From Sulfurimonas sp. RIFOXYD12_FULL_33_39 (GTDB taxonomy: Bacteria; Campylobacterota; Campylobacteria; Campylobacterales; Sulfurimonadaceae), in assembly GCA_001829785.1 (NCBI GenBank), contig MICF01000011.1, positions 62,001 to 126,000 on the forward strand: a DNA stretch of 64,000 nt, written 5' to 3'. Positions 55,699 to 64,000 of this stretch are shown here, piece after piece. Position 1 is the first letter of the stretch. Each line of letters begins with the position of its first letter. The translations under genes were made by a program, and so were the position numbers. A model generated the notes under the pieces. The model ran no database searches and was not told the origin of the DNA. It saw only the letters and a list, made by a program, of their open reading frames with translations.

Positions 55699-56121
55699 TT
55701 AAGGTACTCTTTGCCAAATAATCTTTTTTCCAAAGCCTAAAGTATTGTCTGTAAGCTTAAAGTAGTTTATCTTTATCTCCCAAAGTATTGACTGCATAGT
55801 CAGAGCGTAAGGAAATCTCTTAAAATATATAGTTTTTAAAGATTCATCACTTAGCGGTAAAAATTCTCCCCTAAATTGAACTCCCTCAATTTTACCGACT
55901 ATTTTTGTCTCCAAAACTACCGTTCCTGCAACAAAAGGATTTTTGAGTATATTTTTTATATGAGTGGTGTTCTCATTACTAGCCACTACAAAAGAGATTT
56001 TCGCTTTGTCAAAAGCATAAAACAGGCTACATGAACTAAGCTCATGTCCATCAGTAGTTGAGAGGTTTAATACATGATGCTTGGATAAAAAATTTGTTAT
56101 TTTATTTAGGTCGTGCTGCAT
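55699..56121 (-). CDS. Pyridoxamine-phosphate-oxidase-like FMN-binding split-barrel protein
   Basis: 140 residues. HHVLNLSTTDGHELSSCSLFYAFD is the N-terminal strand pair of the split barrel, followed by THIKNILKNPFVAGTVVLE and GVQFRGEFLPL, in the pattern of YhbP-like proteins. Probably binds a flavin or heme; substrate unknown. Its start overlaps the preceding small gene by 20 bases. Confidence 0.78.
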   Translation of the reverse strand: MQHDLNKITNFLSKHHVLNLSTTDGHELSSCSLFYAFDKAKISFVVASNENTTHIKNILKNPFVAGTVVLETKIVGKIEGVQFRGEFLPLSDESLKTIYFKRFPYALTMQSILWEIKINYFKLTDNTLGFGKKIIWQRVP

Positions 56122-56347
56122 TATAATCTCTAAAAATATGTTTCTCTAATGCTTCTGCGCTATCTATATCTCTTTTTGCCAACATAAGCTGCGCTGTTTC
56201 ATCATTGGCTATCGTCTCATATATCTCTGTAATAGATGTCATTTTGTAGTAGCTTTTTAAAAAATCTAACAACACCTCAAAATTATCATCTTTTTTATTA
56301 CTGTACTGTTTAAAAAATTTAAACTCGTTCCAATCTATTTCAGTCAA
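56102..56347 (-). CDS. Hypothetical protein, 81 aa
   Basis: Small helical soluble protein (FKFFKQYSNKKDDNFEVLLD; ANDETAQLMLAKRDIDSAEA). TTG start with AGGAA five bases ahead. Overlaps the PNPOx-like gene by 20 bases and follows the aminotransferase by 15 bases, so it is part of that transcript. Family not recognised. Confidence 0.6.
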   Translation of the reverse strand: MTEIDWNEFKFFKQYSNKKDDNFEVLLDFLKSYYKMTSITEIYETIANDETAQLMLAKRDIDSAEALEKHIFRDYNAARPK

Positions 56348-56362
56348 TTTATTTCCTATTGA

Positions 56363-57550
56363 TTACTTATGATATTTTAGCCAAAGTGCATTATCTAGCT
56401 TCTTAATCACATCTAACATTCTACTAGAAGATATTGCAAAATTCAACCTCATAAATCCACTTCCCTCTCTGCCAAAACTTATTCCTGCACTTAAGCCCAT
56501 TTTTGCCTCTTTTACAAAAAAGTCTCTAAGTTCTTTATCACGAAGATTCATCGCACGGCAATCAAGCCACGCCAAATATGTCGCTTCTATTTGTGTTATC
56601 TTTATAAGATGCGGGTACTTTTCGCACAACTCTTTTAACATGTTATAGTTTTTTAAAAGATGTATTTTCAACTCATCTACCCACTTATGTCCATTTTTAT
56701 ATGCAGACTCAAAAGCTACATGTGAAAGAGAGCTTCCATGAGCAAAATGAATACGCTTGTAAACTTTTAAAAATTTATCTCTTAAATTTTCATTCGCTAT
56801 GGCTACAGTGCTTATTGCAAAACCTGCCATGTTAAATGTCTTGCCGACTCCTATGGCTGTTACAGTGATATCTCTTGCTTTTTTACTTAAAGATGCAAAG
56901 GGTACATGTACATTCGGCGCATAAACCAAATCACAGTGAATCTCGTCACTAAAGACCGTTATGCCGTTTTCGTAACAGATATCAGATATCTCTTCTAACT
57001 CCTCTTTTGTCCAAACACGCCCCACAGGATTATGTGGAGAGCAAAGAAGCAGAAGCTTTGTTCTCTCGTCTATTTTTGAGCGTAAATCATCTATATCAAA
57101 TGTATATCTCCCATCATCCAACTGCTTTAGAGGATTTTTCAGAAGCTCTCTCTCATGCTCCATAACACTATGAAAAAAAGGTGGATAAACGGGCGTTTGA
57201 ACTATAACTTTATCGCCTTTTTCGGTAAATGCTTCTATGGCGGCATTTATACTTGCAACAACCGAGTGAGAGTAGAACATGTCATCTCTTTTAAACTCTA
57301 CTTTGTGCCTACTCTTCATCCACTCTATCTGGGCTTCAAACGCACTATCAGGAACTTCTTCATAGCCCATAACAGGATGTTCTAACCTCTTTTTTACGGC
57401 ATCTAGCACAAAATCAGGAGTATCTATATCCATATCCGCAACCCAAAGAGGCTCCACATCCTCAGTGCCAAAGAGCTTCTCTCTTAGGGCATACTTCTCT
57501 GCGTTTGTGTTCTCTCTACATGTAGAAGTTGAAAAGTCGTATTTATTCAT
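56363..57550 (-). CDS. patB: MalY/PatB-type PLP-dependent cystathionine beta-lyase / aminotransferase
   Basis: Fold type I PLP enzyme of 395 residues. EPLWVADMDIDTPDFVLDAV near 34-53, SPHNPVGRVWTKEEL, FSDEIHCDLVY (Asp binds the pyridine nitrogen) and GVGKTFNMAGFA (Lys is the Schiff base) define the family. The usual reaction is beta-elimination from cystathionine or cysteine conjugates. AAGG precedes the ATG. Confidence 0.92.
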   Translation of the reverse strand: MNKYDFSTSTCRENTNAEKYALREKLFGTEDVEPLWVADMDIDTPDFVLDAVKKRLEHPVMGYEEVPDSAFEAQIEWMKSRHKVEFKRDDMFYSHSVVASINAAIEAFTEKGDKVIVQTPVYPPFFHSVMEHERELLKNPLKQLDDGRYTFDIDDLRSKIDERTKLLLLCSPHNPVGRVWTKEELEEISDICYENGITVFSDEIHCDLVYAPNVHVPFASLSKKARDITVTAIGVGKTFNMAGFAISTVAIANENLRDKFLKVYKRIHFAHGSSLSHVAFESAYKNGHKWVDELKIHLLKNYNMLKELCEKYPHLIKITQIEATYLAWLDCRAMNLRDKELRDFFVKEAKMGLSAGISFGREGSGFMRLNFAISSSRMLDVIKKLDNALWLKYHK

Positions 57551-57614
57551 TTTTTAACCTTGATATCATTTTATCCATACTACATAAAACAATTTATTTT
57601 CATAAAAAGACATC

Positions 57615-58325
57615 TCATTTTCCAATCTTTTTGACATCTTCACGACTTAGTATTTTCATCTGCTCTATTGCTATTTTATTTAGCTTTTGAAGTCTCTCTT
57701 TTTGGGGTGTGCCTTCATTTATAAAATGAGCATTAAGTGATTCCATATTTGCCAAACATACAAGTTGATTGACATCGGCTTCACTTGCATAGACAAAATT
57801 TATCTGGGCAGGGCTAAGCTCTTTTGGGATGAGATTTTCTTTGATGGCATCGGTGTGGATTTTATAGTTCAGTTTTGTGAGATTTTGGCGAATATCCCAG
57901 CCGAGTTGTTTGAATTCTTCTTCTTTGAGTCTTTGAAACTCTTTGATAAGGTATATTTTAAACTCGGCACTAATCCACATACCAAACTCAAAAGCTATAT
58001 CCTTATGAGCATAAGTCCCGCCGTATCGCCCAGCTTTTGCCACTAATCCTATGGCATTTGTCTTTTCGCTCCACGCCTTAACGCTCAGTTTGTAGCTATT
58101 TAACACTACTTGAGATGTAATTATGGCGAATTCGCCATAATTAAAATTTGGATTATGAATTTTTTCCCAAATTCCCAAATATTCTACGGTATTTCGATTG
58201 CGAAGCCAATCAGATATAAAAAAATCTCCGTCTTTAGCCTTGAGCATATCAGTGAGTGATATATAATCTTCATCTTCTATCTTTAAGATTGTTATTTCAT
58301 TATCCATCACTTTTATATTTGCCAT
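57615..58325 (-). CDS. KilA-N domain protein
   Basis: 236 residues. Residues about 10-115 form a KilA-N domain (YISLTDMLKAKDGDFFISDW; GRYGGTYAHKDIAFEFGMWI), a DNA-binding fold common in phages and mobile elements. A helical C-terminal domain (LNYKIHTDAIKENLIPKELS) follows. AAAGGAAA lies ahead of the ATG. It may be a phage-derived antirepressor kept on the chromosome; its partner is probably the next gene upstream, 69 bases away on the same strand. Confidence 0.85.
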   Translation of the reverse strand: MANIKVMDNEITILKIEDEDYISLTDMLKAKDGDFFISDWLRNRNTVEYLGIWEKIHNPNFNYGEFAIITSQVVLNSYKLSVKAWSEKTNAIGLVAKAGRYGGTYAHKDIAFEFGMWISAEFKIYLIKEFQRLKEEEFKQLGWDIRQNLTKLNYKIHTDAIKENLIPKELSPAQINFVYASEADVNQLVCLANMESLNAHFINEGTPQKERLQKLNKIAIEQMKILSREDVKKIGK

Positions 58326-58394
58326 TGCTATTTTTCCTTTATATCTTTACTATTTATCTATACTACCAAAATAATTTATTTTGTAAGCGCATGT

Positions 58395-58931
58395 TTATAA
58401 ACTTAATAATGCACTTACGGCTGAAACAATTGAGCCAAATTCTGCACCTTTTGTCAAAACAGTACCTAAATATTTTTTTAATGATACTTCATTGCTTTTA
58501 TTGTTATTTAATTCTTGAATAATTAATTCTTTATCTTGAACATTGGAGCTATTTATTGCTTGTAGAAGATTATTAAATTTTGTATCAAATTCTGAAATTA
58601 CAGTATTATTGTTTCCAGTAATAATGCTTCCATGATTGTTACCGCCCACACTTATATTATTGTGATAAATTACTTCTGTCTTTTCAATTTTGGGATACTC
58701 TTTTTTATCATTATTTTCTAAAAAACTTCTACCCTTAAAAGTTAAACTATTAAATATGTAAAATTTACCTAAACCCCACCATCCCTTTTCAAACAAACCA
58801 TCTCTTTCAATTTCATCAATAATAGCTTTAAACTCTTGGAAATCAAGTCCAAAAGTTTTTGGGTATATATTTTCAGATTTTGAAGTTGCTATTTCTCTTA
58901 CTAGCATATTATATTTATCGTTTGAGCTCAT
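58395..58931 (-). CDS. Winged-helix (YjcQ-like) protein with GNN motif and hydrophobic C-terminus, 178 aa
   Basis: Three parts. Residues about 4-72 look like a winged helix of the YjcQ kind (FQEFKAIIDEIERDGLF; LTFKGRSFLENN). Residues about 92-112 contain VGGNNHGSIITGNNNTV, a short glycine-asparagine beta motif often seen as a linker in effector and NTPase-defence proteins. Residues 115-178 are helical and end in a hydrophobic segment (FGSIVSAVSALLSL) that could enter a membrane. Very AT-rich. AAAGGAA precedes the ATG. Function unknown; a sensor-effector layout is my inference. Confidence 0.65.
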   Translation of the reverse strand: MSSNDKYNMLVREIATSKSENIYPKTFGLDFQEFKAIIDEIERDGLFEKGWWGLGKFYIFNSLTFKGRSFLENNDKKEYPKIEKTEVIYHNNISVGGNNHGSIITGNNNTVISEFDTKFNNLLQAINSSNVQDKELIIQELNNNKSNEVSLKKYLGTVLTKGAEFGSIVSAVSALLSL

Positions 58932-58999
58932 TTTGTAATTCCTTTAAATAAAATTATCTATATTTTATTTTGTTGAAAAATATGTCATTTTGCAATATT

Positions 59000-61099
59000 T
59001 TATCTCTTCCTCCACACGCTAACCTCTGCCACGCTGTGTTGGAATTTTCTAGCCGTCTCTTTTATAACAAACTCCGCATCCTCTACATGTAGAAGTTCAA
59101 ACTCTTTACCTAAAATCTCTTTTAAACTTTCCATAGTTTGAACTTCTTTGCCGTTTTCATCTTTGTACCCGCCGAGCCAGAACTCTTTTTTGGTTGAGCT
59201 TTCTTGCCAAGTGTAAGGGGATGTTAAAACCAAAATCCCGTCACTCTCCAGTCTCTCGTGAACACTATCTAAAAAGAGTTTTGGATTATAAAGCCTGTCT
59301 ATAAGATTTTTTGCCAGTATCAAATCATAAGAGCTAAAGTTTGGTTTTAAGTTACATGCATCACCTTGCCAAAAAGAGACTCTGTCTTTAATATTTTCAT
59401 ATCCAAGCTCTTTGATAGTTACCTTTTTTTCTTCACTCAAATCGCCCTCTGTTTTTGCTCTGTAAGCGATATAACCTTCATTTTTAAGCTTTACTCCCAC
59501 GCCTATAAATCTAGCAGAAAAGTCAATCCCTTCTACCTCATCAAAACTTCGTGCAAGTTCAAATGTTGCCCTTCCTGTAGCACAACCCAAGTCAAGTGCT
59601 TTGGTTTGGTTTTTAGCAAATCTTAGAGCTAAATTTGTACATGTAAGAGCAAAGTTCTCTACTCCAAAAAAGCTATCGCCATACTGAAACTCGCAGTATT
59701 GTGAAACAAGCTCGTCGCTCTCGTAAATATCGCTTTTTTTATCGGTATCGGCACTGGTTATCACATATCTAAATCCAGCATTTTGATAAAAATGTTTGCG
59801 AAAAGCGTAACGGGAATGTTTCATAATGAGGTTTCCGCTGCTAGCCCATGAAGAGCCGAGTATAAGTGCATGTTTGTTATCAAATGTAGGAGTAGAGAAA
59901 TCATCGTAAGCGGGATGAACTTCAAAACCATTAAAGCCGAATATAGGTGTTCTACTCCACTGCCAAACATTTCCGACCACGTCATAGATACCGTTGAAGG
60001 CGAACTCGTTAACGGGACATGAGCTAAAGTAGTGGTAAAAATTCAGGTTTGCCCTGCTCTCATGAAAGTCGGGGATATCTTCGAGTTTTGCATGTTCGTA
60101 AATAAGTCTATACTCCGCTTCGCTGGGCAGTGAGTACTTCACTCCCTCTTTCTTGCTTTTATATCTGCAAAATGCTTCTGCTTCAAGAGCATTTACATCA
60201 ACAGGCCAGTCAAGCGGCATATCTATAATTTTGCCAAGAGTTCTGTACATGTAAACATCATCTTCTTCAACCCAAAAAGTCGGATGTTTAGCGCCGCTTA
60301 TTTTTAAAAACGCTCTGCCCTCTTTGTCCCAAAACTCCTCATTCTCATATCCGCCGTCTTCTACAAACGACATGTACTCGCCGTTGCTTACAAGAAACTT
60401 TGAAGTCTTAAAATCTTCTACACTCTCTTCATATTTTCCGTATTCGTTATCCCAGCCGTAAAGATTGTGCGACTTCTCTTTACCTAAAACTACATCACCG
60501 CCTTTTATCTCAAGCATCTCATTTTTAGGCGCTTTTGAACTGTGAGTGCAGATGTTGAACTCTTTTACCTCTTTGACAAATTCTATGGGCATTTGACGGT
60601 GCAAAACAAGTGAAGTCTCTACATGTATGCGTTCATGTTCTATCCCCATTAAAATTATCCACATAGGAGATTCATCGGTTATCGGCAATGGCATAGGAAG
60701 TGTTGTTATAAGTTCATCGACTATCTCTCTAACTTTTGCTCTGTACTCTCTAACTTCATCGACTTTTGGCCACTTATAGTTAGAACTATTGACATCATCC
60801 CATGCCATTTCGTCCACACCAATCGCAAATATGGATTCGAACTCGGGATTAATCCGCTCTTTGATTATTTTCATATTTATAAGTTTATTTATAAAAAAAG
60901 TTGCGGTATGCCCGAAATAAAATATCATTGGATGTCTTGTAATCTCCGATTTTTTGTAAAAGACCTTATCGTCTTTTAACACGTCAAATATCTTTTCAAA
61001 CAAAGAGTAGGTATTATGAAAATACTCTTTTATCTCTTGTCGTTTCTTATCTGTATCATCTCCGTCCAAAGTAACGGGATATAAACTAAATCTGCTCAA
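59000..61099 (-). CDS. ovoA: 5-histidylcysteine sulfoxide synthase / mercaptohistidine methyltransferase OvoA
   Basis: Makes ovothiol precursors. Domain order: DinB-like iron site (His64 and HERIHVE, His155-His159), FGE-sulfatase-like domain (about 200-460; VVGNVWQWSRTPIFGFNGFE, RYAFRKHFYQNAGFRYV), and a C-terminal SAM methyltransferase (ALDLGCATGRATFELARSFD). I start it at TTG 61099, which has AAGGG six bases ahead and gives 699 residues; a farther ATG at 61171 would run into the divergent pgeF coding region. The promoter is shared with pgeF. Confidence 0.9.
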   Translation of the reverse strand: MSRFSLYPVTLDGDDTDKKRQEIKEYFHNTYSLFEKIFDVLKDDKVFYKKSEITRHPMIFYFGHTATFFINKLINMKIIKERINPEFESIFAIGVDEMAWDDVNSSNYKWPKVDEVREYRAKVREIVDELITTLPMPLPITDESPMWIILMGIEHERIHVETSLVLHRQMPIEFVKEVKEFNICTHSSKAPKNEMLEIKGGDVVLGKEKSHNLYGWDNEYGKYEESVEDFKTSKFLVSNGEYMSFVEDGGYENEEFWDKEGRAFLKISGAKHPTFWVEEDDVYMYRTLGKIIDMPLDWPVDVNALEAEAFCRYKSKKEGVKYSLPSEAEYRLIYEHAKLEDIPDFHESRANLNFYHYFSSCPVNEFAFNGIYDVVGNVWQWSRTPIFGFNGFEVHPAYDDFSTPTFDNKHALILGSSWASSGNLIMKHSRYAFRKHFYQNAGFRYVITSADTDKKSDIYESDELVSQYCEFQYGDSFFGVENFALTCTNLALRFAKNQTKALDLGCATGRATFELARSFDEVEGIDFSARFIGVGVKLKNEGYIAYRAKTEGDLSEEKKVTIKELGYENIKDRVSFWQGDACNLKPNFSSYDLILAKNLIDRLYNPKLFLDSVHERLESDGILVLTSPYTWQESSTKKEFWLGGYKDENGKEVQTMESLKEILGKEFELLHVEDAEFVIKETARKFQHSVAEVSVWRKR

Positions 61100-61119
61100 A
61101 ATATGCCCTTTAATTTTGC

Positions 61120-61132
61120 TATAATGATTATA
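61120..61132. promoter_or_regulatory. Symmetric divergent -10 element for ovoA and pgeF
   Basis: TATAATGATTATA is a perfect palindrome about a central G. Read forward it gives TATAAT at 61120-61125, whose start point would fall at the pgeF ATG (61132). Read on the minus strand it gives TATAAT at 61132-61127, placing the ovoA start point near 61120, with AAGGG and the TTG start just beyond. One element can therefore serve both genes. Confidence 0.6.
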
Positions 61133-61854
61133 TGAAATTTTCTCATAGTAAACTATTAAACTCTTTTTCAAATCTCACGCACGCTTTCACCACAAGAGAG
61201 AGCGGAAATCTGGCATTTCATGTAAACGACAATGAAGCACATGTCATAAAAAATCATGAAAGTTTGGCAGAAAAACTAGGCTATAACAAAGAGTCGCTTG
61301 TTCACATGAAACAGATTCACTCGGACATTGTACATGTAGTAAAAGACGAAGATTTCAACACTTGTCCTACATGTGATGCTCTTATAACAAACAAACCAAA
61401 TACTCCGCTTATGGTTATGGTAGCGGACTGCTCACCGATACTCTTTTATGAGAGTGAAAAAAAAGTTATAGCGGCTGTTCACGCAGGACGACAAGGTGCA
61501 TTTAAAAATATTGTAAAAAATACGGTTGAGAGTTTTATAAATCATTTTAACTGTGAAGCCAAAAACCTACATGTAAGTATCGGTGCAAGCATAGGTGTAT
61601 GTTGTTATGAAGTGGGAGTTGAAATTTACAATGAAGCAAGGACACTTGGTTTAGAGTATGCGCTAGATATAAGAGATGAAAAATATTATCTTGATGTAAA
61701 TAAAATCCTAAAATCTCAACTGCTTACATGTGGTATTAAAGAAGAGAATATCGAATTTCTAAACAAGTGTACATGTTGCAACACTGACAAATATTTCTCT
61801 TATCGTGCAGAAGGGCAAACCGGAAGATTTGCCGGAGTTATTTTTTTAAATTGA
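61132..61854 (+). CDS. pgeF: Peptidoglycan editing factor PgeF (YfiH/laccase-domain)
   Basis: Removes wrongly incorporated residues from peptidoglycan precursors. 240 residues with the family's zinc site: SLVHMKQIHSDIVHVV, ADCSPILFYESEKKVIAAVH and CTCCNTDKYFSYRAEGQTGR. FTTRESGNLAFHVNDN is the usual N-terminal start. Its ATG lies where the -10 element predicts transcription to begin, so a leaderless mRNA is possible. It contains six copies of ACATGT. It converges on dxs, overlapping by nine bases. Confidence 0.93.
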   Translation: MKFSHSKLLNSFSNLTHAFTTRESGNLAFHVNDNEAHVIKNHESLAEKLGYNKESLVHMKQIHSDIVHVVKDEDFNTCPTCDALITNKPNTPLMVMVADCSPILFYESEKKVIAAVHAGRQGAFKNIVKNTVESFINHFNCEAKNLHVSIGASIGVCCYEVGVEIYNEARTLGLEYALDIRDEKYYLDVNKILKSQLLTCGIKEENIEFLNKCTCCNTDKYFSYRAEGQTGRFAGVIFLN

Positions 61855-63666
61855 CTCCAAAACTTTCTTTGCGAGCTGATACGGTAAAAGTCCGAGTGAT
61901 TCTTCAACATCTTTTGTTTTTCCGTGAGTTATAAACTCATCTTTATACTCAAAGCTCTCTAACTCTACATGTACTATTTTTTCTTTTGAGAAAAACTCCA
62001 AAATAGCAGAGCCGACACCGCCCATTTTTGCACTGTCGCTAAATACAAACCATTTTTTATGTTTTTTTGCCATTTCACGAAGCATCTCCTCATCAAGAGG
62101 TTTTACAAATCTCAAGTCCAAAATACTAACTTTCTCTTCTAAAAATGTCGATGTTTCATAAGCACGTCCAACACCGTTTCCGTAGCCGATAAAAAGAATA
62201 TCTGAACTCTCTGAGCGAAGCAATTGTGATTTTGCCAACTCAAAAGGTTTGGACTCAGGTAGAGATGTCTGCGTAAACGAGCCTCTTGGATAGCGAATAG
62301 AACATGTATGTTTATACTCTGCCGCAAATGCCATTGCCTGATGGAAACTCTTCTCATCTCTTGGAGCAAAAAGAGTCATGTTCGGTATAGCTCTTAAAAA
62401 ACTGATATCAAAAACACCTTGATGAGTCTCGCCGTCTTCCCCGACTATTCCAGCACGGTCAAGTGCAAAAACAACAGGCAAATCCATAAGACATGTATCG
62501 TGTATTATTTGGTCATATCCGCGTTGCAAAAATGTTGAGTAAATCGTACAAAACGGTTTAAATCCCTCTTTTGCCAAAGCCGCCATCGATGTTACCGCAT
62601 GTTGTTCTGCAATTGCCACATCCCAAAATCTATTTGGATATGCTTCCATCAGTTCGCTAAGTCCTGTCCCGCTAGGCATTGCAGCTGTTGCTCCGACTAT
62701 CTTATCGTTATGTTTTGCTAAATGAAGAAGAGCTTCAGAGTAGATTTGAGTTGCACTTTTTTCACTTGATTTTTTAACGGCATCTCCGCTGTTTAAATCA
62801 AAAGGACCTACTCCGTGCCATTTTTCCTCTTTGCCTTCAGCTATCTCATAACCTTTACCTTTAAGCGTTTGAGCATGAACTATTACAGGTTTTTTTAAAG
62901 CTTTTGCTTTTTCCAAAATCTCTATTAATGATTTTAGATTATGCCCATCAACAGGACCGATATAGTCAATCCCCATCTCTTCAAACATAATCCCAGGAGT
63001 GATAAGCTTTATCGACTCTTCCATTCTTTTTGCGATATATCTGGCACTCTCTCCAAAGTTATCCACAAAACTCTCAGTCTGCTTTTTAAAACTTTGATAA
63101 AACGGAGAAGCCATAGCAGAACTTAACATTCTGCTAATCGCACCGATTGGTTTTGCTATACTCATCTCATTGTCGTTAAGTATAATCACCATAGGGTACT
63201 TTCTATCGCCTAACTCATTAAGCGCCTCATAAACCATACCTGCCGTCATAGAGCCATCACCAATCATAATAACGGGTACTCTTGAGTTTTGCTCACCCTT
63301 TAGAGCTATGGCTTTTGCCGCGCCTACACCTAAAGATATAGAAGTGGAACTATGACCTGCCACAAAGTAATCATGTTCACTCTCGCTTGGTTTTGTATAT
63401 CCGCATAAACCCTCAAACTGTCTTAATGTATCAAACTCATTCCATCTTCCGGTTATAAGTTTGTGTGCATAAGATTGATGAGAAACATCAAAAATAAAAG
63501 GGTCTTTTTTGCTGTCAAATACCTTGTGCATAGCTACAATAAGCTCCGTAGCCCCCAAAGTAGAACTTAAATGTCCTCCATTTTTACTAACTACTCGAAG
63601 TATCTCTTCTCTTATATCTTTGCAAAGAGTTTCTAACTCTTTAATACTGCTTGATTTTAAATTCAT
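61846..63666 (-). CDS. dxs: 1-deoxy-D-xylulose-5-phosphate synthase
   Basis: Thiamine-diphosphate enzyme that starts the MEP route to isoprenoids from pyruvate and glyceraldehyde 3-phosphate. 606 residues: GHLSSTLGATELIVAMHKVF, the TPP motif GDGSMTAGMVYEALNELGD with NDNEMSIAKPIG, and the pyrimidine domain (AEQHAVTSMAALAKEGFKPF). It follows fliH by nine bases; the order fliH-dxs is usual in Campylobacter and Helicobacter, where a flagellar gene and an isoprenoid gene share a transcript. Confidence 0.97.
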   Translation of the reverse strand: MNLKSSSIKELETLCKDIREEILRVVSKNGGHLSSTLGATELIVAMHKVFDSKKDPFIFDVSHQSYAHKLITGRWNEFDTLRQFEGLCGYTKPSESEHDYFVAGHSSTSISLGVGAAKAIALKGEQNSRVPVIMIGDGSMTAGMVYEALNELGDRKYPMVIILNDNEMSIAKPIGAISRMLSSAMASPFYQSFKKQTESFVDNFGESARYIAKRMEESIKLITPGIMFEEMGIDYIGPVDGHNLKSLIEILEKAKALKKPVIVHAQTLKGKGYEIAEGKEEKWHGVGPFDLNSGDAVKKSSEKSATQIYSEALLHLAKHNDKIVGATAAMPSGTGLSELMEAYPNRFWDVAIAEQHAVTSMAALAKEGFKPFCTIYSTFLQRGYDQIIHDTCLMDLPVVFALDRAGIVGEDGETHQGVFDISFLRAIPNMTLFAPRDEKSFHQAMAFAAEYKHTCSIRYPRGSFTQTSLPESKPFELAKSQLLRSESSDILFIGYGNGVGRAYETSTFLEEKVSILDLRFVKPLDEEMLREMAKKHKKWFVFSDSAKMGGVGSAILEFFSKEKIVHVELESFEYKDEFITHGKTKDVEESLGLLPYQLAKKVLESI

Positions 63667-63675
63667 ATATTTTTT

Positions 63676-64000
63676 TTACTCACTTAATGCCGCTCTTTTT
63701 ACTCTCTCAAATCTTTTTGATATCTGCGCATCAATATTTCCTGCATCGCTGATTGCTATAACACCGCCCAAACTAACTGCATTATCAGATATAACTTCTA
63801 CATGTGATAAGGAGCCGACATCTTGTGAAATGGCTCCATGGTCTTTAGGATTTACTCTTAAGGTTATTTTTGAAGCACTTTGAAGCTCTTTTATTAACTC
63901 TTTTGCCAAAATTGTTGCTACTTTAGCTGAATTTTCACCAAGCTCAATCTTTATGACCTCTTTTGAGATATCTATTGCAGCACTTATCAACTCTTTTTTA
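63676..64000 (-). CDS. fliH: Flagellar assembly protein FliH, C-terminal part (partial)
   Basis: FliH regulates the FliI export ATPase. The visible 107 codons give the C-terminal half: ELIKELQSASKITLRVNPKDH, VEVISDNAVSLGGVIAISDAG and QISKRFERVKRAAL, which match FliH/HrpE. The frame stays open to base 64000, so the N-terminal half lies outside the window. A TTG at 63990 is internal, not a start. Confidence 0.88.
   Translation of the reverse strand, partial: KKELISAAIDISKEVIKIELGENSAKVATILAKELIKELQSASKITLRVNPKDHGAISQDVGSLSHVEVISDNAVSLGGVIAISDAGNIDAQISKRFERVKRAALSE

Overview
The window reads as ordinary chromosome from a Campylobacterota (Epsilonproteobacteria) bacterium, most like Sulfurimonas or a close relative. 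The clues are low GC (about one third by eye), the purC-purS-purQ and rpmH-rnpA-yidD-yidC-jag-mnmE gene strings, a PEB4-type chaperone, dimeric dUTPase, fliH-dxs order, a NrfD-type molybdenum respiratory complex, NosL, ScsD-like and Sco proteins, and OvoA. Every stretch is densely coded; no gap exceeds 300 bases. Assignment to a species is not possible from the sequence alone.

Layout. 1-4650 (- strand): a type I secretion operon in the sapC-sapD-sapE order of Campylobacter fetus, whose first gene is an unusual fusion of a degenerate REP-associated transposase domain to a SapC domain. 4718: tRNA-Thr. 4894-13012: a PAS/PP2C phosphatase, purL, a GreB-like factor, an HDOD protein, rnr and holA. 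13060-17095: a signalling cassette (periplasmic binding/PAS protein, Sco-like protein, GGDEF-EAL protein), closed by a REP-like palindrome. 17178-24000: ilvC, then ruvX, mnmE, jag, yidC, yidD, rnpA and rpmH on the minus strand. 24101-26808: clpB with a strong promoter overlapping a HAIR (HspR) operator. 26889-32596: nitroreductase, a PLP enzyme, PEB4-like isomerase, nth, cmoA, fba and small proteins. 32709-36111: a coiled-coil protein plus FapA/DUF342 protein, two small genes behind an AT-rich repeat region, and HU. 36263-39665: cyclophilin, Pit transporter, NosL and an ScsD-like thioredoxin. 39727-44696: a three-subunit molybdopterin oxidoreductase in B-C-A order. 44891-48868: hisD, a thioredoxin, aroK, an NnrS-like membrane protein and a hemerythrin. 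49033-54161: ctpA, purC-purS-purQ, an SH3-like membrane protein, plsC and fluC. 54151-57550: an ABC ATPase, dut, small proteins and a MalY/PatB lyase. 57615-58931: a small accessory pair, KilA-N protein and a winged-helix/GNN-motif protein. 59000-64000: ovoA and pgeF around a symmetric promoter, dxs and the 3' part of fliH.

Together the genes describe a respiring, sulfur- and nitrogen-oxide-handling bacterium: a periplasmic Mo enzyme feeding or drawing from quinones, copper and thiol handling in the periplasm (Sco, NosL, ScsD-like), candidate NO handling (NnrS-like, hemerythrin), and sulfur-imidazole antioxidant synthesis (OvoA). The parts least explained by known biology are the transposase-SapC fusion, the Sco-linked signalling cassette, the KilA-N/GNN pair, a symmetric divergent promoter, an rnpA gene without a standard start codon, and strong over-representation of the palindrome ACATGT across the window.
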